Assembly (NCBI GenBank): GCA_016926695.1
Contig: JAFGOB010000099.1
Span: 1-24,893 of the forward strand
Reading direction: 5' to 3'
Origin: Dehalococcoidales bacterium
GTDB lineage: Bacteria > Chloroflexota > Dehalococcoidia > Dehalococcoidales > UBA3254
DNA length: 24,893 bases
Positions 1 through 8,161 of this stretch are shown here, in pieces. The position numbers and the translations under genes are program-made. The notes under the pieces were generated by a model. That model did not search any database and was not told where the DNA came from. It was given only the letters and a program-made list of their open reading frames with translations. Numbering within the stretch: the first letter of the stretch is position 1; every line of letters begins with the position of its first letter.

Positions 1-55
1 GCTGTGAAGCTGATTACGTTCAGATTCACAGAGACCAATTAAGGTTACTGTGATA

Positions 56-75
56 CCCCGACGCTTGCGTCGGGG
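56..75. repeat. Short palindromic hairpin (REP-like)
   Basis: An 8-bp perfect stem, CCCCGACG/CGTCGGGG, around a CTTG loop. No T-run follows, so a repetitive palindrome is more likely than a terminator. The core GC-TTGC-GC resembles the hairpin at 19043-19058. Confidence 0.6.
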
Positions 76-120
76 AGAATGTCATTACTTTCATATTGTA
101 GCTAATCTTCAGTTATACTA

Positions 121-149
121 TTGACAAAGCTTAGTTTATATGAAATAAT
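121..149 (+). promoter_or_regulatory. Sigma-70-like promoter upstream of the first lipoprotein
   Basis: A perfect TTGACA at 121-126 is followed after 17 bp by AATAAT at 144-149. The surrounding 200 bp are very AT-rich. It would give a leader of about 115 nt before the ATG at 271. Assigned from sequence match only. Confidence 0.5.
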
Positions 150-270
150 ATCGCTAAAATGTAAATGTTCAGCTATACTTTAAGTTCAATTGATATATAT
201 AGCTACAATAATTGATGTAAATTAATCAAATGTTCCATATTTGCCTATTTTAAGGGGCGGATGATATTTT

Positions 271-933
271 ATGAAGAAATTATTATGGATAGTTTTAACA
301 GCAGTCATATTCGTTTTAGTATCCGGATGTGATTATTCTGAGACAAATACACCGGCAGCATCTTCCGCTGTAACCAGCAATACAAAAACGATGATAAGCA
401 AGCCTCCTCCTACGTTTGATATTACTTTGCCAACGGAGGCAGCAAATATTGAAAATGTAGTGCTGGCAGCCGATCTGATCGTTATTGGTGAGATAACAGG
501 CATAAAATACGAGGTTGTAGAAGAAGAAATCGGGAGACTGATATACACCATCTATACACTTAAAATAGAAAAAACCATAAAGGGAGATGAAAAGATTAAA
601 GAAGTCTATTTCTGGGCGTTAGGCGGGAACAATGGTGAAACGGCCATGGTTTATATTTTTCATCATAAGTTCGATATAACCGATAGACTCATGATTTGCC
701 TTCAAAAGAGGCCTGATGATACATATGACGTGCTGTTCAATGATGGTTCAAATGGTCAACTATGGCTTGAAAGCAAAGTCTGGAAAATGTCATATGATAT
801 GGATACAGTTCTGGGCTGGGTTATTCTGGTAATGAAAAAGAATAATATCCCCATCGTGCTTCCTCAAAAAGACAGGCCGCTTTTACCCGGAGTTACTACC
901 AAAATGCCGGTGAGGTTGAATATGGACCGCTGA
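271..933 (+). CDS. Putative lipoprotein of unknown function
   Basis: A 220-residue exported protein. A short Lys-rich start and a hydrophobic stretch lead to the lipobox V17-S18-G19-C20, so it should be cleaved and lipidated at C20 and held on the outer face of the membrane. Residues about 22-50 are a Ser/Thr/Pro-rich tether. The folded part (about 55-200) contains ADLIVIGEITG, then a YTLKIEKTIKGD-like stretch and a later Gly-rich turn, a pattern I associate with small beta-rich domains of unknown function in secreted proteins; I cannot name the family. The ATG at 271 follows AAGGGGCGG at 252-260. It lies 88 bp upstream of the VWA lipoprotein on the same strand and may be co-transcribed with it. 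AT content is clearly higher than in the next gene. Confidence 0.75.
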   Translation: MKKLLWIVLTAVIFVLVSGCDYSETNTPAASSAVTSNTKTMISKPPPTFDITLPTEAANIENVVLAADLIVIGEITGIKYEVVEEEIGRLIYTIYTLKIEKTIKGDEKIKEVYFWALGGNNGETAMVYIFHHKFDITDRLMICLQKRPDDTYDVLFNDGSNGQLWLESKVWKMSYDMDTVLGWVILVMKKNNIPIVLPQKDRPLLPGVTTKMPVRLNMDR

Positions 934-1021
934 AAAATCCATAATTCCTCCGGGGTTGTAATACTTTCTCTTGTCCGCCGTATATATCATCAAAGAGAAA
1001 AACAACTGAAGGAGGACCGAG

Positions 1022-2899
1022 ATGAAAAGAATAACCGTTGCGATACTGGCCGTATTATTGATCTGTGCCCTGGTCCTGGGCGGCTGTGCCTCCGCCTCCA
1101 TGCCGACCAGGATACCCCAGACCACAGCGGCGCCGGCGCAAACACATGCCCCGGCGAAAACCGCACCGGCAGCCGCCTCTACCCCCGCCCCGGTGATAAC
1201 CATCCCACCTCCCATCACCGCAGTTCCAACCATGGCTCCTATGCCCACACCCCGTCCCACCGTAACAGTAGCAGGAGCTCCCGCCCCACAAGCGACTTAT
1301 CCACCCACATCCGGAGGAGGTGGCGGCGGGGGCGGCGGGGGCGGAGGAGTTAGTGCGCAAACGCCTTCAACCCGTGAGTCGGGCAACCTGGGTCTGTCCG
1401 CCGGAGGGGCCAAGGACATCCAGAATTTCCGCGAAAACATCCGCAACTCTTACCTGCCGCTGCCAACCGATATTACATATGAAGGCCTATTCTACGACTA
1501 TTATTTCGATACCGGCTACGTGGAACCGACCGATAAACTGTACAGTCCTTCTTACAGCTTTGCCGTCACCCGCGATCCGGTTTCCGACCGGAGCGAGTAT
1601 TACCTTTCCGTCGGCCTGAACTCCGGAATGAAAGAGAGCGATTTTGCCAGAAAGAAGCTCAACCTGGTAATCGTGCTGGACAACTCCGGCTCCATGGATG
1701 ACTACTACTACGAGTATTACTACGACCGGCACGGCCGGCAGGTCAACGCTTATGCCGAAGAAGGCCTGGACCGCCTGAACAAGATACGCAGCGCCACCGG
1801 GTGCATCGTCAGCATCCTGGACCAGTTGAACGATGACGACCGTTTCGCCATAGTCACCTTTAACAGCAACGCTCATCTGGAAAAACCCATGGGGCTGGTA
1901 GAACGGGCAGACATGCGCGATATTAAAAACCACGTGCTGGACATCACGGCGGGCGGCAGCACCAACCTGGATGCCGGGATGGACATGGCCGCCAGGCAGT
2001 TCAAAGGACTTAATGAAAGCGACAGCTACGAATATGAAAACCGCATCATGATCCTTACCGATGCCCAGCCCAACACCGGCGATTTTTCCAGCTACGGCCT
2101 GATGCGCAATGTCCGCAATGAAGCGGACAAGCGAGTCTATACCACCTTTATCGGCATAGGGGTGGACTTCAACAGCAGCCTGATCGAAGAAATCACCAAA
2201 ATCAGGGGGGCCAACTACTACTCCGTCCATTCACCGGGGGAATTCAGAGACCGCGTTGAGGAGCAGTTTGACTACATGGTTACCCCGCTGATCTTCAACC
2301 TGGAGCTCAGGTTCGAGTCCGACGGCTGGAGGATCGACAGGGTCTTCGGCAGCCCCGAGGCGGATGCGAGCAGCGGCAGCCTGATGAAAATAAACACCCT
2401 TTTTGCTTCAAAGAGCGACGAAAGCGGTGCGGTCAAGGGAGGGCTGGTGCTGCTTAAACTCAGAAAGACCTCGGATTCATACGGGGATGAGGTCTACCTG
2501 AAAACCATCTACGAAGACCGCAACGGCAGAGAGGACGGCGATACCCGCATTATCAACCTTGAATCCAGGCAGCCCGAGTACTTTGAAAACAGCGGCATCA
2601 GGAAGGGCATCCTGCTGTCCCGCTATGGGGCCCTTATCAAGAACTGGTTGATCGACGAGCGACAGCACCTGCATTACAGCCGGCCGTGGCAGCCATGTGT
2701 GCGCGAAGATACCGGCATTATAATGCCGGATGAATACAGGGAACAATGGGAACGGCAGTCCCTGCCGCTGTGTGTATCTCCTTCATACCAGGAGCTATTT
2801 ATGGATTTCAGCGATTATTTTGAAAGCGAGATGGACAGGATCGATGACGACTCGCTTGGACAGGAGCTGGATATCATCACCTACCTGAGTAGATACTAA
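1022..2899 (+). CDS. VWA-domain lipoprotein with complete MIDAS
   Basis: A 625-residue surface protein likely to act in metal-dependent adhesion or protein binding. Signal peptide 1-21 ends in a lipobox (L19-G20-G21-C22). Residues about 27-96 are an Ala/Pro/Thr-rich linker, followed by twelve glycines (98-109) encoded by mixed GGN codons. A pre-domain with many Tyr/Asp precedes the von Willebrand A domain. The MIDAS is intact: D220-x-S222-x-S224, T314 in GGSTNLDAG and D347 in ILTDAQ. A Tyr-rich insertion (DDYYYEYYYDRHGR) directly follows the first MIDAS motif, which is unusual. The C-terminal 200 residues resemble the post-VWA beta region of YfbK/inter-alpha-trypsin-inhibitor-like bacterial proteins. 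The ATG has an AAGGAGG Shine-Dalgarno at 1009-1015. Transcription probably ends at the hairpin at 2929-2965. The VWA assignment is secure; the biological role is not known. Confidence 0.92.
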   Translation: MKRITVAILAVLLICALVLGGCASASMPTRIPQTTAAPAQTHAPAKTAPAAASTPAPVITIPPPITAVPTMAPMPTPRPTVTVAGAPAPQATYPPTSGGGGGGGGGGGGVSAQTPSTRESGNLGLSAGGAKDIQNFRENIRNSYLPLPTDITYEGLFYDYYFDTGYVEPTDKLYSPSYSFAVTRDPVSDRSEYYLSVGLNSGMKESDFARKKLNLVIVLDNSGSMDDYYYEYYYDRHGRQVNAYAEEGLDRLNKIRSATGCIVSILDQLNDDDRFAIVTFNSNAHLEKPMGLVERADMRDIKNHVLDITAGGSTNLDAGMDMAARQFKGLNESDSYEYENRIMILTDAQPNTGDFSSYGLMRNVRNEADKRVYTTFIGIGVDFNSSLIEEITKIRGANYYSVHSPGEFRDRVEEQFDYMVTPLIFNLELRFESDGWRIDRVFGSPEADASSGSLMKINTLFASKSDESGAVKGGLVLLKLRKTSDSYGDEVYLKTIYEDRNGREDGDTRIINLESRQPEYFENSGIRKGILLSRYGALIKNWLIDERQHLHYSRPWQPCVREDTGIIMPDEYREQWERQSLPLCVSPSYQELFMDFSDYFESEMDRIDDDSLGQELDIITYLSRY

Positions 2900-2928
2900 C
2901 GCGTCCTCCTGTCCGCCACCTCACCTCT

Positions 2929-2979
2929 GCCGCCGGGCGTACCCTCCCCGGGTATGCCCGGCGGCTTTCCTCACTTTTT
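2929..2979 (+). terminator. Strong intrinsic terminator after the VWA gene
   Basis: A 16-bp stem, 2929-2944 against 2950-2965, with one G-U wobble and a 5-nt loop, followed on the plus strand by TTTCC and then TTTTT at 2975-2979. It lies between convergent genes. The T-run overlaps the last codons of the minus-strand gene, whose stop is at 2971-2973, so the hairpin may also stop minus-strand transcription, although no T-run follows on that side. Confidence 0.85.
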
Positions 2980-4308
2980 ATATACGCCGTACTCTTTGAC
3001 GGCCTCCATTATGGCCCGCAGATTATCGGGATTGCCCTTGTCCATCTGGGCCCCGCCCGTAAGAATATATCCTCCGCCCGGCCCGCAGGTCTCAATAAGC
3101 CTCTTGCAGTGGGCTTTTACTTCCCGGGGCGTGCCGGTGCATAACGTCGATACCGGGATATTTCCCGCTATACAGGCGCAGTCGCCCAGCACCTTCTTGG
3201 CCAGCGCCATATCCGTCGCCTCGAAATACCAGATAGCAGAAGCCCGCGGCAGGTCCTTGATCACTTCCAGCCGTCTGTTATAGAGCCCCTCCGCAAAGGG
3301 CATGGGTACGCAGCCCTCGTCGATCAGGCCCATCATCACTTTCCTGAGAGTCGGCCAGTAGAAGGTCTCGTATTGTTTGGCGGACATGAAATTGTCAATG
3401 CCTTTATGTAAAGGCATCATGATAATGGGGCAGCCCGACCTGTCGGCAAGTCCTACAGCCTCTTTAATGGACATCGGCACCAGCCTCTCCATGGCTTCCA
3501 GGAGCTTCTCCGGACGGCGGTACATGTCCGTCATTATGCCGGCGGTACCCCTCAGCATATCGCCGATCATATCGAACGGCGCTCCCGAAAATCCTCCGGA
3601 CGTAACGGGGAGCCCCTTTTCCCATGCCACTTTTGCCACATCGTTAACAGCCGCCTGCCATTTCAGGTTCTCCTGGGCGGCTTCCAGCAGTATTTCATAG
3701 GATTTCCGGATTTCAGGATCGGCAAACTGTCCGATGTAGAAAGTAGGAACGCCCACGAAAGCGGTCAGAGGGCTCATCCTGGCAAAGGACTGGAAGGCCC
3801 CCACCGAGCGGGGAAAGAAATAACGCATGAAGTAGTCCGCCGGATCTGCGATGAGATCGTCGTATTCCTCGGGCAGCATATATTCGCCCTCCACGTACTG
3901 GTAGGATGAAACATCATCTGCCAGTCCGTGACCGGGCCATTTTTCTATCTTATAGTCGATCATGTCCAGTACTTTGCCCGGCAGCACCAGCCCGGGGATG
4001 GCGGCGGTATCCATCTCAAAATCGTTAAGGAACATGATCCATGCCCGGCGCATCTCGTCATAGTCATACATCGCCTTTTTAAGGTTTCCGCCGGCATAAA
4101 AAGCCGCAAAAAAACCGGCGGGCAGGATTACCGGCACCCTGTCCGGCTCTTCCAGCTTGATCACCTTGATAAAGCGCGTAACCCTTTCTTTGTACAATTT
4201 TTCGATATCCGGAGAGGGAAAGGTCGCCCCGGGAGGCGAAAGCCATCGCCGGAAGCGTTCTTCCCTTTTTTCTTCGCGAGTTAACTCATTCCATTTCTTT
4301 TGCATCAT
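2971..4308 (-). CDS. Uroporphyrinogen decarboxylase-like / MtaA-CmuA-type methyltransferase
   Basis: A 445-residue cytoplasmic protein of the URO-D fold superfamily. Family features include RVTRFIKVIKLEEPDRVPV near the N-terminus, the SGGFSGAPFDMI segment, a central SGCPIIMMPLHKGIDNFM strand-loop, the FAEGLYNRRLEVIKDLP region and a C-terminal GPGGGYILTGG close to C-terminal cysteines. It is about 90 residues longer than HemE and lacks the HemE N-terminal arginine-rich active-site signature, so a methyl-group or corrinoid-linked role is more likely than heme synthesis. The usual zinc motif His-x-Cys of MtaA/CmuA is not evident (LHKG instead), so substrate and chemistry stay open. GGAGGG precedes tandem ATG codons (4306-4308 and 4303-4305); the first has a 5-bp spacer and the second 8 bp, so either may start. 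It stands alone, divergent from the hydrogenase operon. Confidence 0.82.
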   Translation of the reverse strand: MMQKKWNELTREEKREERFRRWLSPPGATFPSPDIEKLYKERVTRFIKVIKLEEPDRVPVILPAGFFAAFYAGGNLKKAMYDYDEMRRAWIMFLNDFEMDTAAIPGLVLPGKVLDMIDYKIEKWPGHGLADDVSSYQYVEGEYMLPEEYDDLIADPADYFMRYFFPRSVGAFQSFARMSPLTAFVGVPTFYIGQFADPEIRKSYEILLEAAQENLKWQAAVNDVAKVAWEKGLPVTSGGFSGAPFDMIGDMLRGTAGIMTDMYRRPEKLLEAMERLVPMSIKEAVGLADRSGCPIIMMPLHKGIDNFMSAKQYETFYWPTLRKVMMGLIDEGCVPMPFAEGLYNRRLEVIKDLPRASAIWYFEATDMALAKKVLGDCACIAGNIPVSTLCTGTPREVKAHCKRLIETCGPGGGYILTGGAQMDKGNPDNLRAIMEAVKEYGVYKK

Positions 4309-4607
4309 AAAAGCCCTCCGTTTTTTTACCTTATAAGTACCACATTTCTAGCGGGGTGTGATGAACTGGTAGACTAGTCGAAATCCGGCACTGTTTCAGC
4401 GGTTTCCCTTTTTCATTCCTGGCAAGCAGCTAAAAAATCCAGGTGTGAGAAATATGAGGATTGAACGGCATAAATTATAGCAATAATCAGCGTCTTTTCC
4501 AAATCACCGCAGAATGCCCGGCGCCCGCAGCCCGTATTCACTTTAGCGGGGCTTTATTATATAATGAAAACAACTAATCATATACAATTATTAAGAGATA
4601 CAACTAA
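4309..4607. other. Divergent intergenic region between methyltransferase and hydrogenase operon
   Basis: About 300 bp without a gene. The left end holds the Shine-Dalgarno of the minus-strand gene and AT-rich sequence that could hold its promoter. The middle (about 4360-4540) shows no clear structure beyond a GC-rich patch. The right end holds a plausible promoter for the hydrogenase operon (listed separately). Confidence 0.5.
4537..4565 (+). promoter_or_regulatory. Probable promoter of the hydrogenase operon
   Basis: A perfect TATAAT at 4560-4565 sits 17 bp after a weak -35, TTCACT (4537-4542). The predicted start is about 35 nt upstream of the TTG codon at 4608. The weak -35 would allow activator control. 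No clear operator is seen. Confidence 0.45.
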
Positions 4608-5087
4608 TTGAAAACTATCATTCTTGGGCTGGGCAATCCTCTATTCTGCGACGACGCAGCGGGGCTTTTGACAGCGCGGGAGATCAAACGCCGGATCAGG
4701 AGCGAACAAATTACCATAGGCGAGACTTCAGCAGCAGGTCCGGATATACCCGATATCATAGCAGGGTATGACAAAGCCATCATCATCGATGCCGTTAAAA
4801 CCGCTGACGGCAAGCCCGGCCAGATTTATCGCATTGATGTCAGCCGGCAGTCCCCCGGTAAAGGCAGCAGCGCTCATAATACCGATTTCCTGACATCAAT
4901 CCTTTTAGCCGGACGGCTCGGCCTGGCGCTCCCGCATGAAATAACGGTTTTCGGCATAGAGGCTGAAAACATCACGGTTTTGAGCGATGAATGTACTCCT
5001 CAGGTCAAGGCCGCTATCCCTGTTTGTACGGAAATGGTCATAGCCGAGCTTGACTTGAAGGAACCGGCGGTGACTTATCAAGCCTAG
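4608..5087 (+). CDS. [NiFe]-hydrogenase maturation endopeptidase (HycI/HyaD/HybD family)
   Basis: A 159-residue nickel-recognising protease that trims the C-terminus of the hydrogenase large subunit after Ni insertion. The family signature GLGNPLFCDDAAG is at residues 7-19. The expected nickel-contact residues are present: D16, D61 in IIIDAVK and H90 in SSAHNTDF. Length is normal for the family. The start must be TTG: an in-frame TAA ends immediately before it (4605-4607) and the conserved motif begins at residue 6, leaving no other usable codon. There is no good Shine-Dalgarno (only AAGAGA), which together with TTG predicts weak translation. It is the first gene of the operon, 24 bp upstream of the receiver-hydrogenase fusion. 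Its likely substrate is the large subunit ending at 9444. Confidence 0.88.
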   Translation: MKTIILGLGNPLFCDDAAGLLTAREIKRRIRSEQITIGETSAAGPDIPDIIAGYDKAIIIDAVKTADGKPGQIYRIDVSRQSPGKGSSAHNTDFLTSILLAGRLGLALPHEITVFGIEAENITVLSDECTPQVKAAIPVCTEMVIAELDLKEPAVTYQA

Positions 5088-5101
5088 AAAGTGGACCGGA
5101 G

Positions 5102-5114
5102 GGAGGTCTGTATG
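5102..5114 (+). promoter_or_regulatory. Ribosome binding site fixing the start of the fusion gene
   Basis: GGAGG at 5102-5106, 5 bp before ATG at 5112. An in-frame GTG at 5091 lies upstream of this site and would place the Shine-Dalgarno inside the coding region, so ATG 5112 is preferred. Confidence 0.8.
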
Positions 5115-7427
5115 ACTATAAATAAGATACTGGTGGTTGATGATGAAGCAATTGTCCGTGAATCGATAAGGGACTGGCTAAAACTATCCGATTTCGATGT
5201 ATCCACAGCCGAAAGCGGCGAAGAAGCCCTGGAAATGATCGGCAAAGAGGACTACAACATCATGGTCCTTGATTTAAGGCTTCCGGGTGAATCGGGGTTA
5301 AGCGTCCTGGCCAAAGCCAAGGAAACAAAACCCGGTCTGAAATCGATCATTATTACGGCTTATCCTACCGAAGATGCCGTAGCCGAAGCTAAAGAACTGG
5401 GAGCAATCGATTACCTGATCAAGCCTCTGGCTCCCGAAGACCTGGAAAAGCTGATCCGGGATACCATCACTTCAATGGACCAGGCTGAAGTCGCGGAGGA
5501 CAGGAAAGCACCCGGGGAACAGCCCTTTCCCGCCCTCAAACTCTACTCCATAACCGGCAGCGGCCTGAAATCGCTCATTGAAGGACTGATCCGGGAAAGA
5601 GAGGTAATCGGCCCCATGGCCAGACAGGGCAAATTCATCTTCGAAAAAATATCCCGTTTCGAAGATATGGTACTGGACTATGATGTAAGTCTTTTACCGC
5701 CCTCGAAATTTCTCTTTCCGGCCAAGGAGACCCTTCTGAAATTCAACGTGGAGAGAGGGCCCCAGTTCCAGCCCGTGGTGGACACGCAGCAGAGGGCCCT
5801 GGTGGGCATCCATCCGGATGATATCAACGCCATCGAACTGCTGGATGATGTCTTTATGAAAATCAACCCGGACCCCAACTATATTACCCGCAGGCTTAAT
5901 ACCCTGATAATCGGCGTGGACTGTCTTCACCCGGCCTCCGAGGCGTTTGCGCCGAGCATGGGTACCAATATAGCCGATTCCGGCTTCGATCTGCTTTTGA
6001 CCGATATTGGGATAGGCTTCGTGGTTACCGTAGGTACCAAAAAGGGCCTGGAGATACTGAACAAATACGCCGCCCCCAGGGAAGTTACAGGAGAAGAGAT
6101 CGCCAGGCAAAAAGAGGTGCGGGACGAAGCCGCCCTGCGCTACCGTCACACGCTGGAAATTCCCAAGGAGCGTTTACTGAAACTATTACAGGACAACTAC
6201 GAAAACCCCTACTGGGAGTTCAGGGCCAGGACCTGCCTGAGCTGCGGCTCCTGCGTTATGGTCTGTCCTACCTGTTTCTGTTTCGATGTGCAGGATGAAA
6301 TGGAACTGAACATGATAGAGGGAGAACGCTACCGCAACTGGGACGGCTGCGTGCTGATAGATTTTGCCAAGGTGGCCTCAGGTGAAAACTTCAGGCATAC
6401 CAAGGGCAGCCGCTTTCGCCACCGCATACTGCGCAAGGGTAAATACATCCTTGAAAAATACGGAAGAGTGGGCTGCGTCGGGTGCGGGCGCTGCGCCACG
6501 GAATGCCTGGCCAAAATAGCCAGCCCGGTGGAGGCTTTCAACGCTATTGCCGAATCGGAAAGGGTCAGGGAGGAAGCCAGACAGATCGTCCATGAAGCGG
6601 AACTCAAGCATAATATATATCTTCCTCACCTGGCCTCACTGGTGCGGGTCAGGGATCTGGGACAGAAAGAAAAGGTCTTCGATTTCAAGTTTATCGACGG
6701 CAGAGCGCTGGGACATAAACCCGGGCAGTTCGTGGAAGTATCCATCCCTGGAATAGGGGAGTCTCCGATTTCCATCTCTTCTTCTCCGACTCGCGGGGAA
6801 ACGTTCCAGCTTGCTATCAGGAATGTGGGCAGCGTTACCAACGCCCTGCATAATCTGAAGGAGGGGCAACTGGTTGGAATAAGAGGCCCTTTCGGCAACG
6901 GATTCCCGGTAGACAAGCTGGACGGGAAGGACCTTCTATTGATCGCCGGAGGCATAGGTCTGTTTCCCCTTCGTTCTCTCATCCAGTACGTGCTGGATAA
7001 ACGAGAAAGGTACGGGCGCGTCATACTGCTGGCAGGGTCCCGTTCACCGGCGGAGCGCATGTTCGTCGAGGAGCTGGACGAGTGGAACCGTAACCCTTCC
7101 ATAGAATTCATGGAAACAGTAGATAAAGCGGATGAAAAATGGACCTCCAACGTGGGGGTGATAACCACATTGATCTCCAGGGTGAGAGTGGAGACTAAAA
7201 ACACCGTCGCGGTAGTAGTCGGTCCGCCGGTTATGTACCGTTTTGTAATAAACGAGCTGAAAAAGACCGGCCTGGCCGACGAGCATATTATCTTTTCACT
7301 GGAGCGCAGAATGAAGTGCGGAGTCGGGAAGTGCGGGCACTGCCAGATCAACGGCGTTTACGTTTGCCAGGAAGGTCCGGTTTTCACACTGGAACAATTG
7401 AGAGGTCTGAGGGAGGCTGTATTATGA
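5112..7427 (+). CDS. Receiver-HydB-HydG fusion: electron-transfer subunit of a group 3b-type hydrogenase
   Basis: One uninterrupted 771-residue protein with three parts. Residues 1-125 are a response-regulator receiver with every catalytic residue: D10 and D11, phospho-acceptor D54, T82 and K104-P105. Residues about 145-500 match the beta subunit (HydB/AsrA-like) of sulfhydrogenases, including VGIHPDDINAIELLDDVF, a first Fe-S motif C375-x2-C378-x2-C381-x3-C385-P with extra C388 and C390, NFRHTKGSRFRHRILRKGKY, and a second motif C455-x2-C458-x2-C461-x3-C465. Residues about 515-771 match the gamma subunit (HydG): an FAD region (PISISSSP), the NAD-side loop GGIG at 613-616, and a C-terminal [2Fe-2S] set C736-x4-C741-x2-C744-x7-C752. 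It should pass electrons between the small subunit and NAD(P)H. In Pyrococcus these are separate genes hydB and hydG; the receiver is extra. No DNA-binding domain is present. It overlaps the next gene by 4 bp. Confidence 0.93.
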   Translation: MTINKILVVDDEAIVRESIRDWLKLSDFDVSTAESGEEALEMIGKEDYNIMVLDLRLPGESGLSVLAKAKETKPGLKSIIITAYPTEDAVAEAKELGAIDYLIKPLAPEDLEKLIRDTITSMDQAEVAEDRKAPGEQPFPALKLYSITGSGLKSLIEGLIREREVIGPMARQGKFIFEKISRFEDMVLDYDVSLLPPSKFLFPAKETLLKFNVERGPQFQPVVDTQQRALVGIHPDDINAIELLDDVFMKINPDPNYITRRLNTLIIGVDCLHPASEAFAPSMGTNIADSGFDLLLTDIGIGFVVTVGTKKGLEILNKYAAPREVTGEEIARQKEVRDEAALRYRHTLEIPKERLLKLLQDNYENPYWEFRARTCLSCGSCVMVCPTCFCFDVQDEMELNMIEGERYRNWDGCVLIDFAKVASGENFRHTKGSRFRHRILRKGKYILEKYGRVGCVGCGRCATECLAKIASPVEAFNAIAESERVREEARQIVHEAELKHNIYLPHLASLVRVRDLGQKEKVFDFKFIDGRALGHKPGQFVEVSIPGIGESPISISSSPTRGETFQLAIRNVGSVTNALHNLKEGQLVGIRGPFGNGFPVDKLDGKDLLLIAGGIGLFPLRSLIQYVLDKRERYGRVILLAGSRSPAERMFVEELDEWNRNPSIEFMETVDKADEKWTSNVGVITTLISRVRVETKNTVAVVVGPPVMYRFVINELKKTGLADEHIIFSLERRMKCGVGKCGHCQINGVYVCQEGPVFTLEQLRGLREAVL

Positions 7428-8161
7428 AACCAAGGGTCGCGTTCTTTGATTTCGCCAGTTGCGAAGGTTGCCAGCTCGAAGCCCTGAACCTGAGCCCGGA
7501 GGAATTGACGGACCTGGTCGCCGCCGTTGACATAGTAAATTTCAGGGAAGCCATGAGCGAAAGGTCCGATGAATACGATATCGCCTTCATTGAAGGCAGT
7601 ATTACCCGGCAGGCGGATATCGCCAGGATAGAGCAGATACGGAAACAGGCTAAAACACTTATCGCGCTGGGGGCCTGCGCCGTTATCGGGGGAGTCAACT
7701 GCCTGAAGAACGATATGCCCATGGAGGAAGCCCTCCATATCGTCTACGGCGAGTCCGCCGGTTTCTACGACACCATTCCCACGCGGCCGGTGGATGAAGT
7801 TGTCCACGTTGATTATTACGTCAGGGGTTGCCCGCCGCTCACATCGGAAATACTGAAAGTGATAAAAGCCATCCTTCTGGAGAAAAAACCTGAAATCCCC
7901 AACTACCCGGTCTGCGTGGAATGCAAGTGGAGCGGCAATGTCTGTGTTTTCGAAAGGGCCATGACCTGCCTGGGACCGGTCACCAGGGCCGGCTGTGGCG
8001 CGATTTGCATCAAAGCAGGCCGTTTTTGCTGGGGCTGCCGGGGACTGGTGGATGAACCCAACCTGGATTCAGAGAAAGAAATCCTGCAAAAGCACGGCCT
8101 TTCGGTCGGACAGGTACTGCAAAAGTTCCAGATTTATAACACCTGCGGAGTAAAAAAGTGA
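7424..8161 (+). CDS. hydD: [NiFe]-hydrogenase small subunit (sulfhydrogenase delta, HydD type)
   Basis: A 245-residue soluble small subunit carrying Fe-S clusters from the NiFe site to the fusion protein. The proximal-cluster motif SCEGCQ (C13, C16) is followed by LIALGACAVIGG and RGCPP, giving the four proximal-cluster cysteines. A Cys-rich C-terminal part (CVECKWSGNVC, then TCLGPVTRAGCGAIC and FCWGCRG) should hold further clusters. There is no Tat signal, in keeping with a cytoplasmic group 3 enzyme. The ATG at 7424 overlaps the upstream stop (ATGA), with GGGAGG at 7411-7416. A longer in-frame reading back to 7316 exists but lies within the fusion gene and is not credible. The stop overlaps the GTG of the large-subunit gene by 4 bp, so translation is probably coupled. 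Confidence 0.93.
   Translation: MKPRVAFFDFASCEGCQLEALNLSPEELTDLVAAVDIVNFREAMSERSDEYDIAFIEGSITRQADIARIEQIRKQAKTLIALGACAVIGGVNCLKNDMPMEEALHIVYGESAGFYDTIPTRPVDEVVHVDYYVRGCPPLTSEILKVIKAILLEKKPEIPNYPVCVECKWSGNVCVFERAMTCLGPVTRAGCGAICIKAGRFCWGCRGLVDEPNLDSEKEILQKHGLSVGQVLQKFQIYNTCGVKK

Noticed and set aside
1313..1348. Phase-variable repeat at the Gly tract
   Set aside because: The twelve codons use mixed GGA, GGT, GGC and GGG without a strict repeat unit, so slipped-strand switching is not well supported.
883..1360. Minus-strand frames opposite the linker of the VWA lipoprotein
   Set aside because: They are low-complexity Gly/Ala/Arg translations caused by the Pro/Gly-rich linker on the real strand.
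2971..4308. Calling the URO-D-like gene hemE
   Set aside because: The protein is much longer than HemE, lacks its N-terminal signature and has no heme-synthesis neighbours; a methyltransferase-type member is more likely.
5091..5111. GTG at 5091 as start of the fusion gene
   Set aside because: It would lie before the strong GGAGG (5102-5106), which is correctly spaced for ATG 5112, and adds only seven residues unrelated to a receiver fold.
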